Shown: in pieces, positions 26,479 through 35,191 of the stretch
Layout of the letters: every line of letters begins with the position of its first letter
Position numbering within the stretch: position 1 is the stretch's first letter
Source of the DNA: Roseicitreum antarcticum
GTDB lineage: Bacteria; Pseudomonadota; Alphaproteobacteria; Rhodobacterales; Rhodobacteraceae
Length of the DNA: 64,000 nt
NCBI RefSeq assembly: GCF_014681765.1
Contig: NZ_CP061498.1
Span: 496,001 to 560,000 of the forward strand
Direction: 5' to 3'
Made by a program: the position numbers and the translations under genes
Notes under the pieces: generated by a model
The model's database searches: none
Seen by the model: the letters and a program-made list of their open reading frames with translations, nothing else
Told to the model about the DNA's origin: nothing

Positions 26479-27504
26479 ATGCGCAAGCTGGGGCTTTGGC
26501 TGGTAATTGTGGGCGCGCTGGGTGCCGCTCTGGCGGGGGCGGGCTGGTATGCGGCATCGGCCGCGTTGCGTTCGGCGGCAGGCGTTCTTGGCGTGACGCA
26601 CGAGGATGCGAGCGTGCGCGGTTTTCCCCTGCGGTTCGATGTGGCGCTGCCGCAGCCCGTGCTGCCGCTTCAGGGCGGGCAGTGGCAGGCTGACGCGCTG
26701 CGCCTGTCGGCCCCGGCGTACTGGCCCTTGGCAATCACGGCGCAGGTGCCCGCGCAGCAACGATTGATGCTGGCGGGGAGCATGCTGCACCTCGACAGCG
26801 AGTCGGCTGAGGTTGGCGTGAATTTCCGCCCGGGCCTCGACCTGCCGCTGGATGTGGTGCGGGCGCACGGGGCGGGGCTGCGCCTTGCGGGGCGCGCGCC
26901 AGCGCTTTCAGGCGCGTTTCGGTTTCCGGGGGCAGAGATGGCGCTGCTGACGACGGGGGCCTTCAGCCTGAGCGCGCAGGCCGAAGGCGCTGTGGCATAT
27001 GCGGTGACGGGCGAGGTCGCCGGGATGGCGCTGAACCTCGCGCCGCTGCGCATCGCGCCCTCTGATGCGGGGCAAGGCCAAGGGACAGCGGCCACTGACA
27101 TGCTGGAGATCGCGCGCGCCGGGATCGACGCGGTCGCCCTGTTCGACCGCCGCTTCGCGCTGGCCGCGCAGACGGCACCCCGGCTGGTTGGTCTTTCAGA
27201 GGTGCGGGTCAGCATGGACTGGGGCGCCAGCACGATCAGCCTGCAAGGCGCAGTGGAGGTTGATGCGACAGGGCTGATCTCTGGCATCCTGGACCTGCGC
27301 GTTGATCGCTGGCAGGAGGCGTTGGAGCAAGGGCGCGCCGCCGGGTTGTGGGATGCGCGCTTCAACACGATGCTGACCATGGGGGCGGCCACCTTCGCGG
27401 CGGCTGACGCCGATCAGGAGATCCTGCGCGCGCCGGTGACGATCCGCGACGGGGTGGTGCGGCTGGGCCCGCTGACGCTGGCAAACCTGCCGCCGCTGCA
27501 CTGA
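26479..27504 (+). CDS. DUF2125-type membrane-anchored protein
   Basis: A 341-residue protein with an N-terminal membrane segment or signal anchor (LGLWLVIVGALGAALAGAGWYA) followed by a long beta-rich extracytoplasmic region. The segment VRGFPLRFDVAL fits DUF2125, a family of unknown function in alphaproteobacteria. The ATG at 26479 is preferred to the TTG directly before it because CGGAGG lies at a proper distance. It diverges from chaC. Confidence 0.8.
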   Translation: MRKLGLWLVIVGALGAALAGAGWYAASAALRSAAGVLGVTHEDASVRGFPLRFDVALPQPVLPLQGGQWQADALRLSAPAYWPLAITAQVPAQQRLMLAGSMLHLDSESAEVGVNFRPGLDLPLDVVRAHGAGLRLAGRAPALSGAFRFPGAEMALLTTGAFSLSAQAEGAVAYAVTGEVAGMALNLAPLRIAPSDAGQGQGTAATDMLEIARAGIDAVALFDRRFALAAQTAPRLVGLSEVRVSMDWGASTISLQGAVEVDATGLISGILDLRVDRWQEALEQGRAAGLWDARFNTMLTMGAATFAAADADQEILRAPVTIRDGVVRLGPLTLANLPPLH

Positions 27505-27512
27505 CCGGCGGC

Positions 27513-28310
27513 TCAGCCCGTCGGCAGGGTCATGCCTCGGGGCAGGGCGATGTAGTTGAACGCGATGTACGGATAGCTGCGGTAGATCGCGAATTGCGCC
27601 AGATCTATCGGTCCGCGCCCGAAATACAGATCGAAGATGGCGTAGATCTCATAATCGAGGTCTTCCGACAACAATCTGAAAACGTTGGTATTCGCGCTTT
27701 CGGCAATGTCGGCGTCGCTACTGGACCCGGCCTCGAACAAGATGACCGGCTTGCAGCGGTCCAGCAGGTTGCGCGCGCCGCAAAGCGCCTCATACTCATG
27801 CCCTTCCACGTCGATCTTGATGAAATCGACCTTCGCCGTTTCGTCCAGCAGATCGTCGATCCGGGTGCAGGTGACGCGAATCTCGCGGATTTGCCCCCGG
27901 CTTTCGCGCGCGGTCAGTGAACTGTAGCCCGCATTGGTCAGGTTCTCGAAAAAGCTGATCTCGCCGCGCTGGTTCGACACGGCGACTTCATGCACCGTGT
28001 CCGTGGGGAAGCGCTGGCGCAGCCAGCCAGCCTTTTCGGGGCTGGCCTCGACAATCGTCAAGCTGCCCTGTGGCGCCAGCTTGCGCAGCATGTAGCTGAC
28101 CGACCCGATATGGCCGCCGATGTCGAGGCAATGCGAATCCCTGCGCACCAGTCGCGGCAACAGCGCGTTCATCATCCACGGTTCGCGGTGCAACAGGCCC
28201 AATTCGGGGTAGCGCATGGTGTGGAACCGCTCCACCACTTCGCGCAGCACCGAGATTGGGCCCGCGATGGCCGAAGTTGCCAGACGGTGTTTGACATAAA
28301 GCTTGTTCAT
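27513..28310 (-). CDS. FkbM family methyltransferase
   Basis: A 265-residue SAM-dependent methyltransferase. The SAM-binding motif is CLDIGGHIGSVSYML, followed by acidic LTIVEASPEKA, and the FkbM hallmark VDFIKIDVEGHEYEAL is present. Such enzymes O-methylate sugars or other small molecules; the substrate here is unknown. The ATG at 28310 (MNKLYVKHR) is a guess: no clear ribosome site is visible, and the frame stays open to ATG codons at 28418 and 28412, which would add 36 residues of Pro-rich sequence. Confidence 0.82.
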   Translation of the reverse strand: MNKLYVKHRLATSAIAGPISVLREVVERFHTMRYPELGLLHREPWMMNALLPRLVRRDSHCLDIGGHIGSVSYMLRKLAPQGSLTIVEASPEKAGWLRQRFPTDTVHEVAVSNQRGEISFFENLTNAGYSSLTARESRGQIREIRVTCTRIDDLLDETAKVDFIKIDVEGHEYEALCGARNLLDRCKPVILFEAGSSSDADIAESANTNVFRLLSEDLDYEIYAIFDLYFGRGPIDLAQFAIYRSYPYIAFNYIALPRGMTLPTG

Positions 28311-28640
28311 TCGGGCGCCCGTGGTGCGGGGCGGGTATCGTGGCGGCGCGGGTCGGACACCCCGTGCGAACGGAGAGAATGAAAATTTCGGAGGGGCAAA
28401 CGGGGACCTCATACTCATGAAAAAGCGAAGCGTCGACGGTCAGAGCCGGCTCTGGACAGGGGAAAGATCTGCCGACGCGTCGCCGCACAAAAAACGAGGT
28501 TAATGCCCCGCCTGCCTGCAAAGCAACGACTTTCAGCGTGCGCAACAGGTTGTCGCCGCACGATGAACAATCTGCAGTCAGAATCATGCCGCAAGGCAGT
28601 ATCGGATCGGCGGATGGAGGCTGCGCGTTGGGGGGGGAAA
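28311..28640. other. Region upstream of the FkbM gene
   Basis: Apart from a possible N-terminal extension of the FkbM protein (to 28418), these 330 bases show no gene, repeat or clear promoter. Confidence 0.4.
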
Positions 28641-28716
28641 TGGTGGGTCGTGACGGGCTCGAACCGCCGACATTCTCGGTGTAAACGAGACGCTCTACCA
28701 ACTGAGCTAACGACCC
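28641..28716 (-). tRNA. tRNA-Val (anticodon TAC)
   Basis: On the minus strand a 76-base cloverleaf: acceptor GGGTCGT pairs with ACGACCC, D arm TAGCTCAGTTGGTAGAGC, anticodon loop TTTACAC, T loop GTTCGAGCC, and encoded CCA. Confidence 0.97.
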
Positions 28717-28886
28717 TGATGCCGAAGCCGCCGACAGGGTGCGCGGCGGCGGCGGGGCGGTGTGACGAACAGCACCGCAGGCAGTCCTTTAGGCAAAACG
28801 CGCGGGCGATGCAAGGGCCAGTTTCCACCTTGTCGCGCGGCGGGGGCGTTTACCGGTTGTTAACCTGCCTGCGTCATGCTGTGGGG

Positions 28887-29186
28887 ATGCGGTTTATGGT
28901 CCTTTGCCTTATGGTACTTTGTGGTTGCGCCTCGGCCAGTCCGGGGTTTCGCGGTGTGGTGCCCGTGCAGGTCGAACGCGGCGGGTTCGTGATTGAGGTC
29001 TGGCGGCGGGGTGATTACGCGCAGGCCATCCGCATGGGCTATGCCACGCGCCGCCAACAGGCTGGAATGCGCGACCACCTTCTGGCAGCGGTGGAGGGGG
29101 TGACGGGCTGTCGCGCCGATCTGGCCCGGGTAGAAGGCGATACCGGCGTGTTGAATGTGCCGTTGCTGTGCCCCGACACAAGTTGA
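28887..29186 (+). CDS. Small putative lipoprotein
   Basis: A 99-residue protein of unknown function. MRFMVLCLMVLCGCASA looks like a lipoprotein signal with lipobox L-C-G-C, so it would be anchored at Cys15. The remainder has three more cysteines and no recognised domain. The ATG at 28887 follows GTGGGG; a GTG two codons earlier is possible. The stop codon lies in the first unit of a 17-bp tandem repeat. Confidence 0.65.
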   Translation: MRFMVLCLMVLCGCASASPGFRGVVPVQVERGGFVIEVWRRGDYAQAIRMGYATRRQQAGMRDHLLAAVEGVTGCRADLARVEGDTGVLNVPLLCPDTS

Positions 29187-29233
29187 CGGGCGTGTCTGAT
29201 TGACGGGCGTGACTGATTTACGGGCGTGTCTGA
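29183..29233. repeat. 17-bp tandem repeat, three copies
   Basis: TTGACGGGCGTGTCTGA at 29183 is repeated at 29200 and 29217 with one change each, then a partial unit follows. The TGA stop of the small lipoprotein gene is in the first unit. Every unit contains further stop codons. Confidence 0.9.
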
Positions 29234-29244
29234 CGGGCGCGGAT

Positions 29245-30015
29245 CTATGCGGCGTCAAAGAATGACCTGATCACCGCCTCGAACGCGCGGGGCTGGTCGG
29301 CATGCAGCCAGTGCCCTGCATCGGGGATCTTGGCAAAGCGCGCCTGCGGAAACAGCGCCTTGATGGGCGCGCGGTGTTCGGGCTGAACGTAATCCGATTG
29401 TGCGCCGGACAGAAACAACGCGGCGCGGTCGAATGTTCCGGTGACGTCGGCGGGCCATCCGGTGATCCGGTCCATCTCGGCCCGCAGAACGGGCAGGTTC
29501 AGCCGCCAGCGCGGTGGGCTGGCCTTCAGGTCGAGCGACTGAAGCAAAAACGCCCGCACCGGGGCGGCATCCACATGGGCTGCAAGGCGCCGGTCGGCCT
29601 CGGACCGCGACGTCAGGCCGGTCAGGTCCATGGCCTCCATCGCGTCGATCAGCGCGGCTTGGCTGTGCGGATAGATGACGGGCGCGATGTCGCCGATCAG
29701 CAGGCGCGCGACGGATCCCGGCTGCTTTAGCGCCAGCATCATCGCGGCCTTGCCACCCATCGAATGACCCAGGACGTCCATTGGGCCGTCCTGCGCATCG
29801 ATCACCGCCGCCAGATCGGCCGCCAGATCGTCGTATCCGTGGCGGTCATACCAGGGGCTTTCGCCATGGTTGCGCATGTCGACGCAGAGCACCTGCCGGT
29901 CATCCGACACCCGCTTCGCAATCGCCCCCCAATTGCGCGCCGACCCGAACAGGCCGTGCACGATCATCAAACCGGGCAGGCGGGTCGGCGTTCCATGAGT
30001 GATGATGTTGAGCAT
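29245..30015 (-). CDS. Alpha/beta hydrolase, YbfF-type esterase
   Basis: A 256-residue cytoplasmic hydrolase of the alpha/beta fold. It has HGLFGSARNWGAIAK at the oxyanion region, MRNHGESPW, the nucleophile elbow LGHSMGGKAA (Ser near 94), and AGHWLHADQP with the catalytic His near the end. This pattern matches YbfF-like thioesterases or esterases; the natural substrate is unknown. It is divergent from the small membrane protein gene at 30101. Confidence 0.9.
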   Translation of the reverse strand: MLNIITHGTPTRLPGLMIVHGLFGSARNWGAIAKRVSDDRQVLCVDMRNHGESPWYDRHGYDDLAADLAAVIDAQDGPMDVLGHSMGGKAAMMLALKQPGSVARLLIGDIAPVIYPHSQAALIDAMEAMDLTGLTSRSEADRRLAAHVDAAPVRAFLLQSLDLKASPPRWRLNLPVLRAEMDRITGWPADVTGTFDRAALFLSGAQSDYVQPEHRAPIKALFPQARFAKIPDAGHWLHADQPRAFEAVIRSFFDAA

Positions 30016-30100
30016 TGGCGCATCCTTTCACATCAGCTTGAGTTCGGCCCCCGTCTTCAGTACAGCTTGCGACCGTGGCGGGACAAGAGCGGACAAGCGG

Positions 30101-30472
30101 ATGGCGGATGCGGATATCACGACATTGGGGCGCGACGTGGCGCTTCTGCTGCGGCAACGCCTGAACGCCCGGGGCGACGATCTGGCCGAACTTGTGAAAG
30201 ATGTTCGCCGCCAATTGCCCCGCAAACTGCGGTCCGAGGCGCTGTATCTGGCCGAAATCCAGCCCATGGCGGCGCACCCCAAACTGCGCAAGCAGGTCGA
30301 TACGGCGCGCGCGATCAAAGCGCATCGGGCGCTGACCGGCCATCTGGCGCCGCTTGGACGCGCGCAACGACGGGTCGATCTGCTGCTGTCGATGCTTGGC
30401 TCGCTTGCTTTTGGCGTGCTGGTGCTGACCTGCGTCGTGGTCGCGGTGCTGGTCGCGCGCGGGTATCTCTGA
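30101..30472 (+). CDS. Small tail-anchored membrane protein, unknown function
   Basis: A 123-residue protein. The first 85 residues are charged and helical (DVALLLRQRLNARGDDLAEL, LPRKLRSEALYLAEIQ). The C-terminus is a single membrane helix, LSMLGSLAFGVLVLTCVVVAVLVA, ending only four residues before the stop. I recognise no family. The ATG begins MADADITTLG; the ribosome site is weak. Confidence 0.65.
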   Translation: MADADITTLGRDVALLLRQRLNARGDDLAELVKDVRRQLPRKLRSEALYLAEIQPMAAHPKLRKQVDTARAIKAHRALTGHLAPLGRAQRRVDLLLSMLGSLAFGVLVLTCVVVAVLVARGYL

Positions 30473-30618
30473 GGGCATTTCAGGTAAATCTGCGGCGGTT
30501 CCCATCCAAGAAGTGACCGACGCAAAAATCGATCATTTCCTGGATGGTTTGGCAAAGATCCATGACGGCGGCGGCACCCGGCCCCTCACCAGCTCGGCGA
30601 CGGGCCGGGCATCAAGAC

Positions 30619-31914
30619 CTAAAGCGCGGGGTAGATCGGGAAACGCGCGCAGAGTTCCGCAACCTCGGCCCGTACTTTTTCCTCGACCGCGCTGTTGCCG
30701 TCCTCACCATGTGCGGCAAGGCCGTCGACCACTTCAACGATCCAGCGCCCGATCTGACGGAATTCTGCCTCGGCAAAGCCGCGCGTCGTGCCTGCGGGCG
30801 TGCCCAGCCGGATGCCGCTGGTAATCATCGGTTTTTCGGTATCGAAGGGAATGCCGTTCTTGTTGCAGGTGATATGCGCACTGCCCAGGGCCTTTTCGGT
30901 CGCATTGCCCTTCACGCCCTTGGGCCGCAGGTCCACCAGCATCAGATGCGTGTCGGTGCCGCCGGTGACTGTGCCAAGGCCGCCCTGCATCAGCTCATCC
31001 GCCAGTGCCTGCGCATTCTTGATGACCTGCGCCTGATAGGTCTTGAACCCGGGGCGCAGCGCCTCACCAAACGCGACGGCCTTGGCGGCGATGACATGCA
31101 TCAAGGGGCCGCCCTGAATGCCGGGGAAGATCGCCGAGTTGAATTTCTTGGCCAGCGCCGCGTCATTGGTCAAGATCATGCCGCCACGCGGGCCGCGCAG
31201 GGTCTTATGCGTGGTCGTGGTGGAGACATGCGCATGCGGGAAGGGCGAAGGGTAATGCCCCGAAGCCACCAGCCCGGCGAAATGCGCCATATCGACCAGA
31301 AGATAGGCCCCAACCTTGTCGGCAATGGCGCGGAACCGCGCGAAGTCGAGGATGCGCGGAATGGCCGAGCCGCCCGCGATGATCATCTTTGGCTGATGCT
31401 CCAGCGCCAGCGCCTCGATCTGATCGTAATCAGGCAGCAGGTCATCCTCGCGCACGCCATATTGGACGGCGTTGAACCATTTGCCCGACTGGTTCGGCGC
31501 CGCGCCATGGGTCAGGTGACCGCCGGCATCAAGGCTCATCCCAAGGATGGTGTCCCCGGGTTGCAGCAGCGCGGTGAATACGCCCTGATTCGCCTGGGAG
31601 CCGGAATTGGGCTGCACATTGGCAAAATCGCACGAAAACAGCGCGCAGGCCCGTTCGATCGCCAGCGTTTCGGCGATGTCGACATATTGGCAACCGCCAT
31701 AGTAGCGCCGCCCGGGATACCCTTCGGCGTATTTGTTGGTCAGCACCGAGCCCTGCGCCTGCATGACGGCGGCGGAAACGATATTCTCGCTGGCGATCAG
31801 TTCGATCTCTTCACGCTGGCGGCCCAGTTCCTGTTGCATTGCCGTGAAAAGCTCGGCGTCGCGCGTATCCAGCGCTTCGGTGAAAAATCCGTCATCCCGA
31901 TGGGTCATGTTCAT
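30619..31914 (-). CDS. glyA: Serine hydroxymethyltransferase
   Basis: GlyA converts serine and tetrahydrofolate to glycine and methylene-tetrahydrofolate using PLP. The 431-residue protein contains the PLP-lysine segment [16 protein letters not shown] near 232 and [11 protein letters not shown] near 40. The ATG at 31914 is chosen because AGGAG lies six bases upstream; another ATG two codons later is possible. It diverges from NAD kinase. No glycine riboswitch is visible upstream. Confidence 0.97.
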   Translation of the reverse strand: MNMTHRDDGFFTEALDTRDAELFTAMQQELGRQREEIELIASENIVSAAVMQAQGSVLTNKYAEGYPGRRYYGGCQYVDIAETLAIERACALFSCDFANVQPNSGSQANQGVFTALLQPGDTILGMSLDAGGHLTHGAAPNQSGKWFNAVQYGVREDDLLPDYDQIEALALEHQPKMIIAGGSAIPRILDFARFRAIADKVGAYLLVDMAHFAGLVASGHYPSPFPHAHVSTTTTHKTLRGPRGGMILTNDAALAKKFNSAIFPGIQGGPLMHVIAAKAVAFGEALRPGFKTYQAQVIKNAQALADELMQGGLGTVTGGTDTHLMLVDLRPKGVKGNATEKALGSAHITCNKNGIPFDTEKPMITSGIRLGTPAGTTRGFAEAEFRQIGRWIVEVVDGLAAHGEDGNSAVEEKVRAEVAELCARFPIYPAL

Positions 31915-32110
31915 GGCTGGCTCCTGCAAGCGGCATTGCGTATGCGCAAGTGTTTAACGCAAGTCCCGCGGGTGCAAAAGCCTTGAAAATGTCGCGGCTG
32001 CCCGGATTGTGCGGCCCTGAGGCTGGCCGGGCGCGGGCGGCGGCTGTCCAAAGCCTTGTCATCATGGCAAGAGTCGGCGACAACCGGGGCGCAATACCCG
32101 GAGCGCATGC

Positions 32111-32878
32111 ATGGCATATCCTGACAAAATCGCCTTCAAGGCAAGTTCCATGCCCGATGCGCAGCACGCGCGCACCAAGTTGATCGCACGCCATGGCGAC
32201 GTGCCGGTCGACGAGGCCGATGTGATCGTGGCGCTGGGGGGCGACGGGTTCATGCTGCACACGCTGCATTCGGTTGAGGCGATGGCGGTCCCGGTCTACG
32301 GCATGAACCGTGGCACCGTCGGTTTCCTGATGAATGCCTTTGCGATCGATGATCTGCACGAACGCCTGCATGCGGCGGAGACCCAGCTGATTCACCCGCT
32401 GCAAATGCTGGCAACCACCGCAGATGGAACAACCCATGCGGCGCTGGCAATCAACGAAGTGTCCCTGCTGCGCGCCGGGCCGCAGGCGGCGAAACTGCGT
32501 ATTTCGGTGGACGGGCGGGTGCGGCTGGACGAATTGGTCTGCGATGGCGCGCTGGTCTGCACCCCGGCCGGGTCGACCGCGTATAATTATTCGGCGCATG
32601 GCCCGATCCTTCCGATGGGCGCGGATGTGCTGGCCCTGACCGCGATGGCGGCCTTCCGGCCCCGGCGCTGGCGCGGGGCGCTGCTGCCCAACACCGCGAA
32701 GGTGCGTTTCGACGTGATGGAGCCCGCCAAGCGCCCGGTCATGGCGGATGCCGACAGCCGGTCGGTCACCAATGTCGTGTCGGTCGAGATCGCCTCGGCG
32801 CCGCAGATCACGCACCGGTTGCTCTTCGATCCCGGGCACGGGCTGGATGAACGGCTGATCCGCGAACAATTCGTCTGA
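32111..32878 (+). CDS. nadK: NAD kinase
   Basis: NadK phosphorylates NAD to NADP. The 255-residue protein has the GGDG motif in ALGGDGFMLHT near 40, GMNRGTVGFLMN, the conserved NEVSLLR, and VCTPAGSTAYNYSAHGPILP, all family hallmarks. The length is normal for the short alphaproteobacterial form. Confidence 0.95.
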   Translation: MAYPDKIAFKASSMPDAQHARTKLIARHGDVPVDEADVIVALGGDGFMLHTLHSVEAMAVPVYGMNRGTVGFLMNAFAIDDLHERLHAAETQLIHPLQMLATTADGTTHAALAINEVSLLRAGPQAAKLRISVDGRVRLDELVCDGALVCTPAGSTAYNYSAHGPILPMGADVLALTAMAAFRPRRWRGALLPNTAKVRFDVMEPAKRPVMADADSRSVTNVVSVEIASAPQITHRLLFDPGHGLDERLIREQFV

Positions 32879-32937
32879 GGCGCGGGGCGACTTCGCGCAT
32901 CGCGAGGCCGCAAGCCAGATGGCATGCGCAACGCTGG

Positions 32938-33315
32938 CTACCGGCCCGCATCATCGCGGCGGTGTGTGGACAGGCGGTGCAGCACCTCTGCCTGACCGAC
33001 GGCGCGCGCGGCCGCGTCGCGCGCCTGAAGCCACGCGCCGGTTTGCTGCGCCAGATTGAGGTTGAGGCTGCGGCGCGCGTTCTCGTTCCATTGATTGTGC
33101 TGCAGCGTTACCTGCCACAGTTCAGGGGCGTCGGGCGCCAGCGGCGTGGCAGGGCTGAGCCTTTCAAGTTGCCGCAACGTTTTTGCCCGGGCCTGCGCCA
33201 GTTTGACCACATCGCGCATCTGCCGGTCGCGTTTCAGCGCCGCCAGCCGGGCCAGACCCGTCAGTTGGGCCGCGTCAGTCTTTGCCAATCGGCGCGCGAT
33301 CTTGTCACCGCTCAT
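32938..33315 (-). CDS. Small helical protein coupled to flhB
   Basis: A 125-residue, almost entirely helical, Arg/Ala/Leu-rich protein with no recognised domain. Its ATG overlaps the flhB stop (ATGA, 33312-33315), so it is the last gene of the flagellar export run. Size, coiled-coil character and position recall FliJ-like export chaperones, but I see no FliJ signature, so the role is a guess from context. Confidence 0.7.
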   Translation of the reverse strand: MSGDKIARRLAKTDAAQLTGLARLAALKRDRQMRDVVKLAQARAKTLRQLERLSPATPLAPDAPELWQVTLQHNQWNENARRSLNLNLAQQTGAWLQARDAAARAVGQAEVLHRLSTHRRDDAGR

Positions 33316-34409
33316 GGATGCGCCCCGCCGTTTCGGGCCCGAGCCTTCATCCGGATCGCATCGGCAAAGCGGATCGCGGCGGCCACCATCTGATACTGCG
33401 CCTCATGGATTTCCTGGCCGATTTCCAGGCTGGCATGCAGGGCGCGCGCCGTCGGCGGATCGGCATGGATCGGCACACCCGCTTCCTCAGCCTTGGTGCG
33501 GATACGGGCGGCGATTTCGTCGACCCCCTTTGCCACACACACCGGCGCCGCCTGCGACAGCCGATCCCATTTCAGGGCGACGGCGTAATGCGTCGGGTTG
33601 ACGATGACCACATCGGCGCCCGGAACATCGGCCAGCATCTGGCGCATGGCGATTTCCTGCCCGCGTTGGCGGCGTTGCTGCTTGGCATGCGGATCGCCTT
33701 CGGATTGCTTGTGCTCATCACGCATTTCCTGATGGCTCATCATGTTCTTGCGCAGATGCTCGGCGCGTTGCCAGAAGAAGTCGATCGCACCAAAGACCAG
33801 CATGATCAGGACGATCAGCACCAGAAAATCAATCATCAAGTCAAACAAGACCGAGGTGCCGATGCTGGGGCTGAGGGCCTGGGTCATCAGGATTTCCGGT
33901 AATCGCCAGATCAGGAATACCCACAAGATCACCGTGATCGTGGTGAGCTTCACGCAGCTTTTGGCAAACTCGAACAGCCCCGAGCGCCCGAATTTGTTCT
34001 TCGCATTGGAGATCAGCGACACGCGGGACAGTTTCGGTTGCAGCTTGGACGGCGTGAAGACCAGTGCGCGCTGGATGATCGCCATGATCAGGACCGCCAG
34101 CGCCGGGGCCAGCAGCAGCGGCAAGGTGGCCTGCGTCAGTGCAGTCAAGAGCCCCCCCGCGGGGGTCGGCGCGCTGTGCATCATCAGGGACGCGAGGTCG
34201 TTCACCCGGTCCAGAACATGTATGCCGAGGTTCCCCATTTCCGTCATGGACTGCATGCCGAACGTGAGGCTGATCAGCAAAAGGCCACCATAGGCCGCGG
34301 CCGCCATCAAGTCGGTGGAGCGCGGCACCTCACCTTTCTTGCGCTGCTCCTCCAATTTCTGGGGGGTCGCCTCAAAGGATTTTTCGCCGCCATCATCCTC
34401 GCCGCTCAT
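33312..34409 (-). CDS. flhB: Flagellar export apparatus switch protein FlhB
   Basis: FlhB sets substrate specificity of the flagellar type III export gate. The 365-residue protein starts MSGEDDGGEKSFEATPQKLE, with the typical EKTEPATPKKL-like N-terminus, has four membrane helices, and contains the autocleavage motif NPTH in VIVNPTHYAVALKW near 268. The ATG at 34409 overlaps the fliR stop (ATGA); the longer upstream frame only overlaps fliR. Confidence 0.96.
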   Translation of the reverse strand: MSGEDDGGEKSFEATPQKLEEQRKKGEVPRSTDLMAAAAYGGLLLISLTFGMQSMTEMGNLGIHVLDRVNDLASLMMHSAPTPAGGLLTALTQATLPLLLAPALAVLIMAIIQRALVFTPSKLQPKLSRVSLISNAKNKFGRSGLFEFAKSCVKLTTITVILWVFLIWRLPEILMTQALSPSIGTSVLFDLMIDFLVLIVLIMLVFGAIDFFWQRAEHLRKNMMSHQEMRDEHKQSEGDPHAKQQRRQRGQEIAMRQMLADVPGADVVIVNPTHYAVALKWDRLSQAAPVCVAKGVDEIAARIRTKAEEAGVPIHADPPTARALHASLEIGQEIHEAQYQMVAAAIRFADAIRMKARARNGGAHP

Positions 34410-35191
34410 GGCAGGGCACTGGGGTTGAAGAGAAACTGGTTGAACTGTGTCAGCCAGAAGGGCAGCGTCAAAGGCAAGGTGATCATCAACATCACGAGCG
34501 CCCCCGCCGTGATCGCCGGTGCGCCGACGAACGCCACCATCAACTGCGGCATTGCCCTGTTGATCGCGCCCAAGGCCAGATTGAAGATCACCGAGATGAT
34601 GACAAACGGCAGTGCGAGTGAGAAGGCGAGGCCAAAGCTGCGGGCCACCTGCGCGACGCCCCAACTGGTCAGCAGCCCGGCATCGGGAAATGCGCCGGGG
34701 GGCAGCAGCGTGTACGAATGGATCAGGTATTCCGCCAGCCGGACATGCAGCCCGGCCATCACCGCCAGCGCGAGGCCTGCCACAACCATGAGTTGTGACA
34801 TGGCAGGTTGCGGGTCCACGCCCGCGCCTCCGAAAAGCTGCGATAGCGATGTTGCCTGCGCCGCGATGGTGCCCGCCACCTGAAGTGCGATGATGAACAG
34901 GCGCAGCGCGAACCCAAGGCTCAGCCCGATCACCGTTTCCGTGGCCAGCGCAAGGGGTAGCGAGATATCGCCCCGCGCGGGGATCGCGCCAGGGCCCAGC
35001 GCGCCGGTCAGCAGCGCGGTATAGGCCAGCGCCAGCCCCAGCCGCACGCGAACCGGCACGACCTGTTCGCCGAAGGCCGGCAAGAAGGCCATGGCGGCCC
35101 CAACCCGGAAAAAAACCACCGCCGCAGCGAGCGCCAGGTCAGTGGCGCGGCCCAGAAGGTCATTCAGCGCGGTGACGAGTTCAGGTGTCAT
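34406..35191 (-). CDS. fliR: Flagellar biosynthetic protein FliR
   Basis: FliR is part of the membrane export gate together with FliP, FliQ, FlhA and FlhB. The 261-residue, very hydrophobic protein begins with AVVFFRVGAAMAFLPAFGEQ, a conserved first-helix pattern, and includes LSQLFGGAGVDPQPAMSQ. It overlaps flhA by four bases (ATGA) and flhB likewise. No fliQ is found in the window. Confidence 0.94.
   Translation of the reverse strand: MTPELVTALNDLLGRATDLALAAAVVFFRVGAAMAFLPAFGEQVVPVRVRLGLALAYTALLTGALGPGAIPARGDISLPLALATETVIGLSLGFALRLFIIALQVAGTIAAQATSLSQLFGGAGVDPQPAMSQLMVVAGLALAVMAGLHVRLAEYLIHSYTLLPPGAFPDAGLLTSWGVAQVARSFGLAFSLALPFVIISVIFNLALGAINRAMPQLMVAFVGAPAITAGALVMLMITLPLTLPFWLTQFNQFLFNPSALP

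Noticed and set aside
30577-30609. Terminator between the small membrane protein gene and glyA
   Set aside because: An 8-bp GC stem with a 17-base loop is present, but no T-run follows in either direction.
31915-32110. Glycine riboswitch upstream of glyA
   Set aside because: The 196-base gap shows no tandem aptamer-like conserved cores; only a normal ribosome site is seen.
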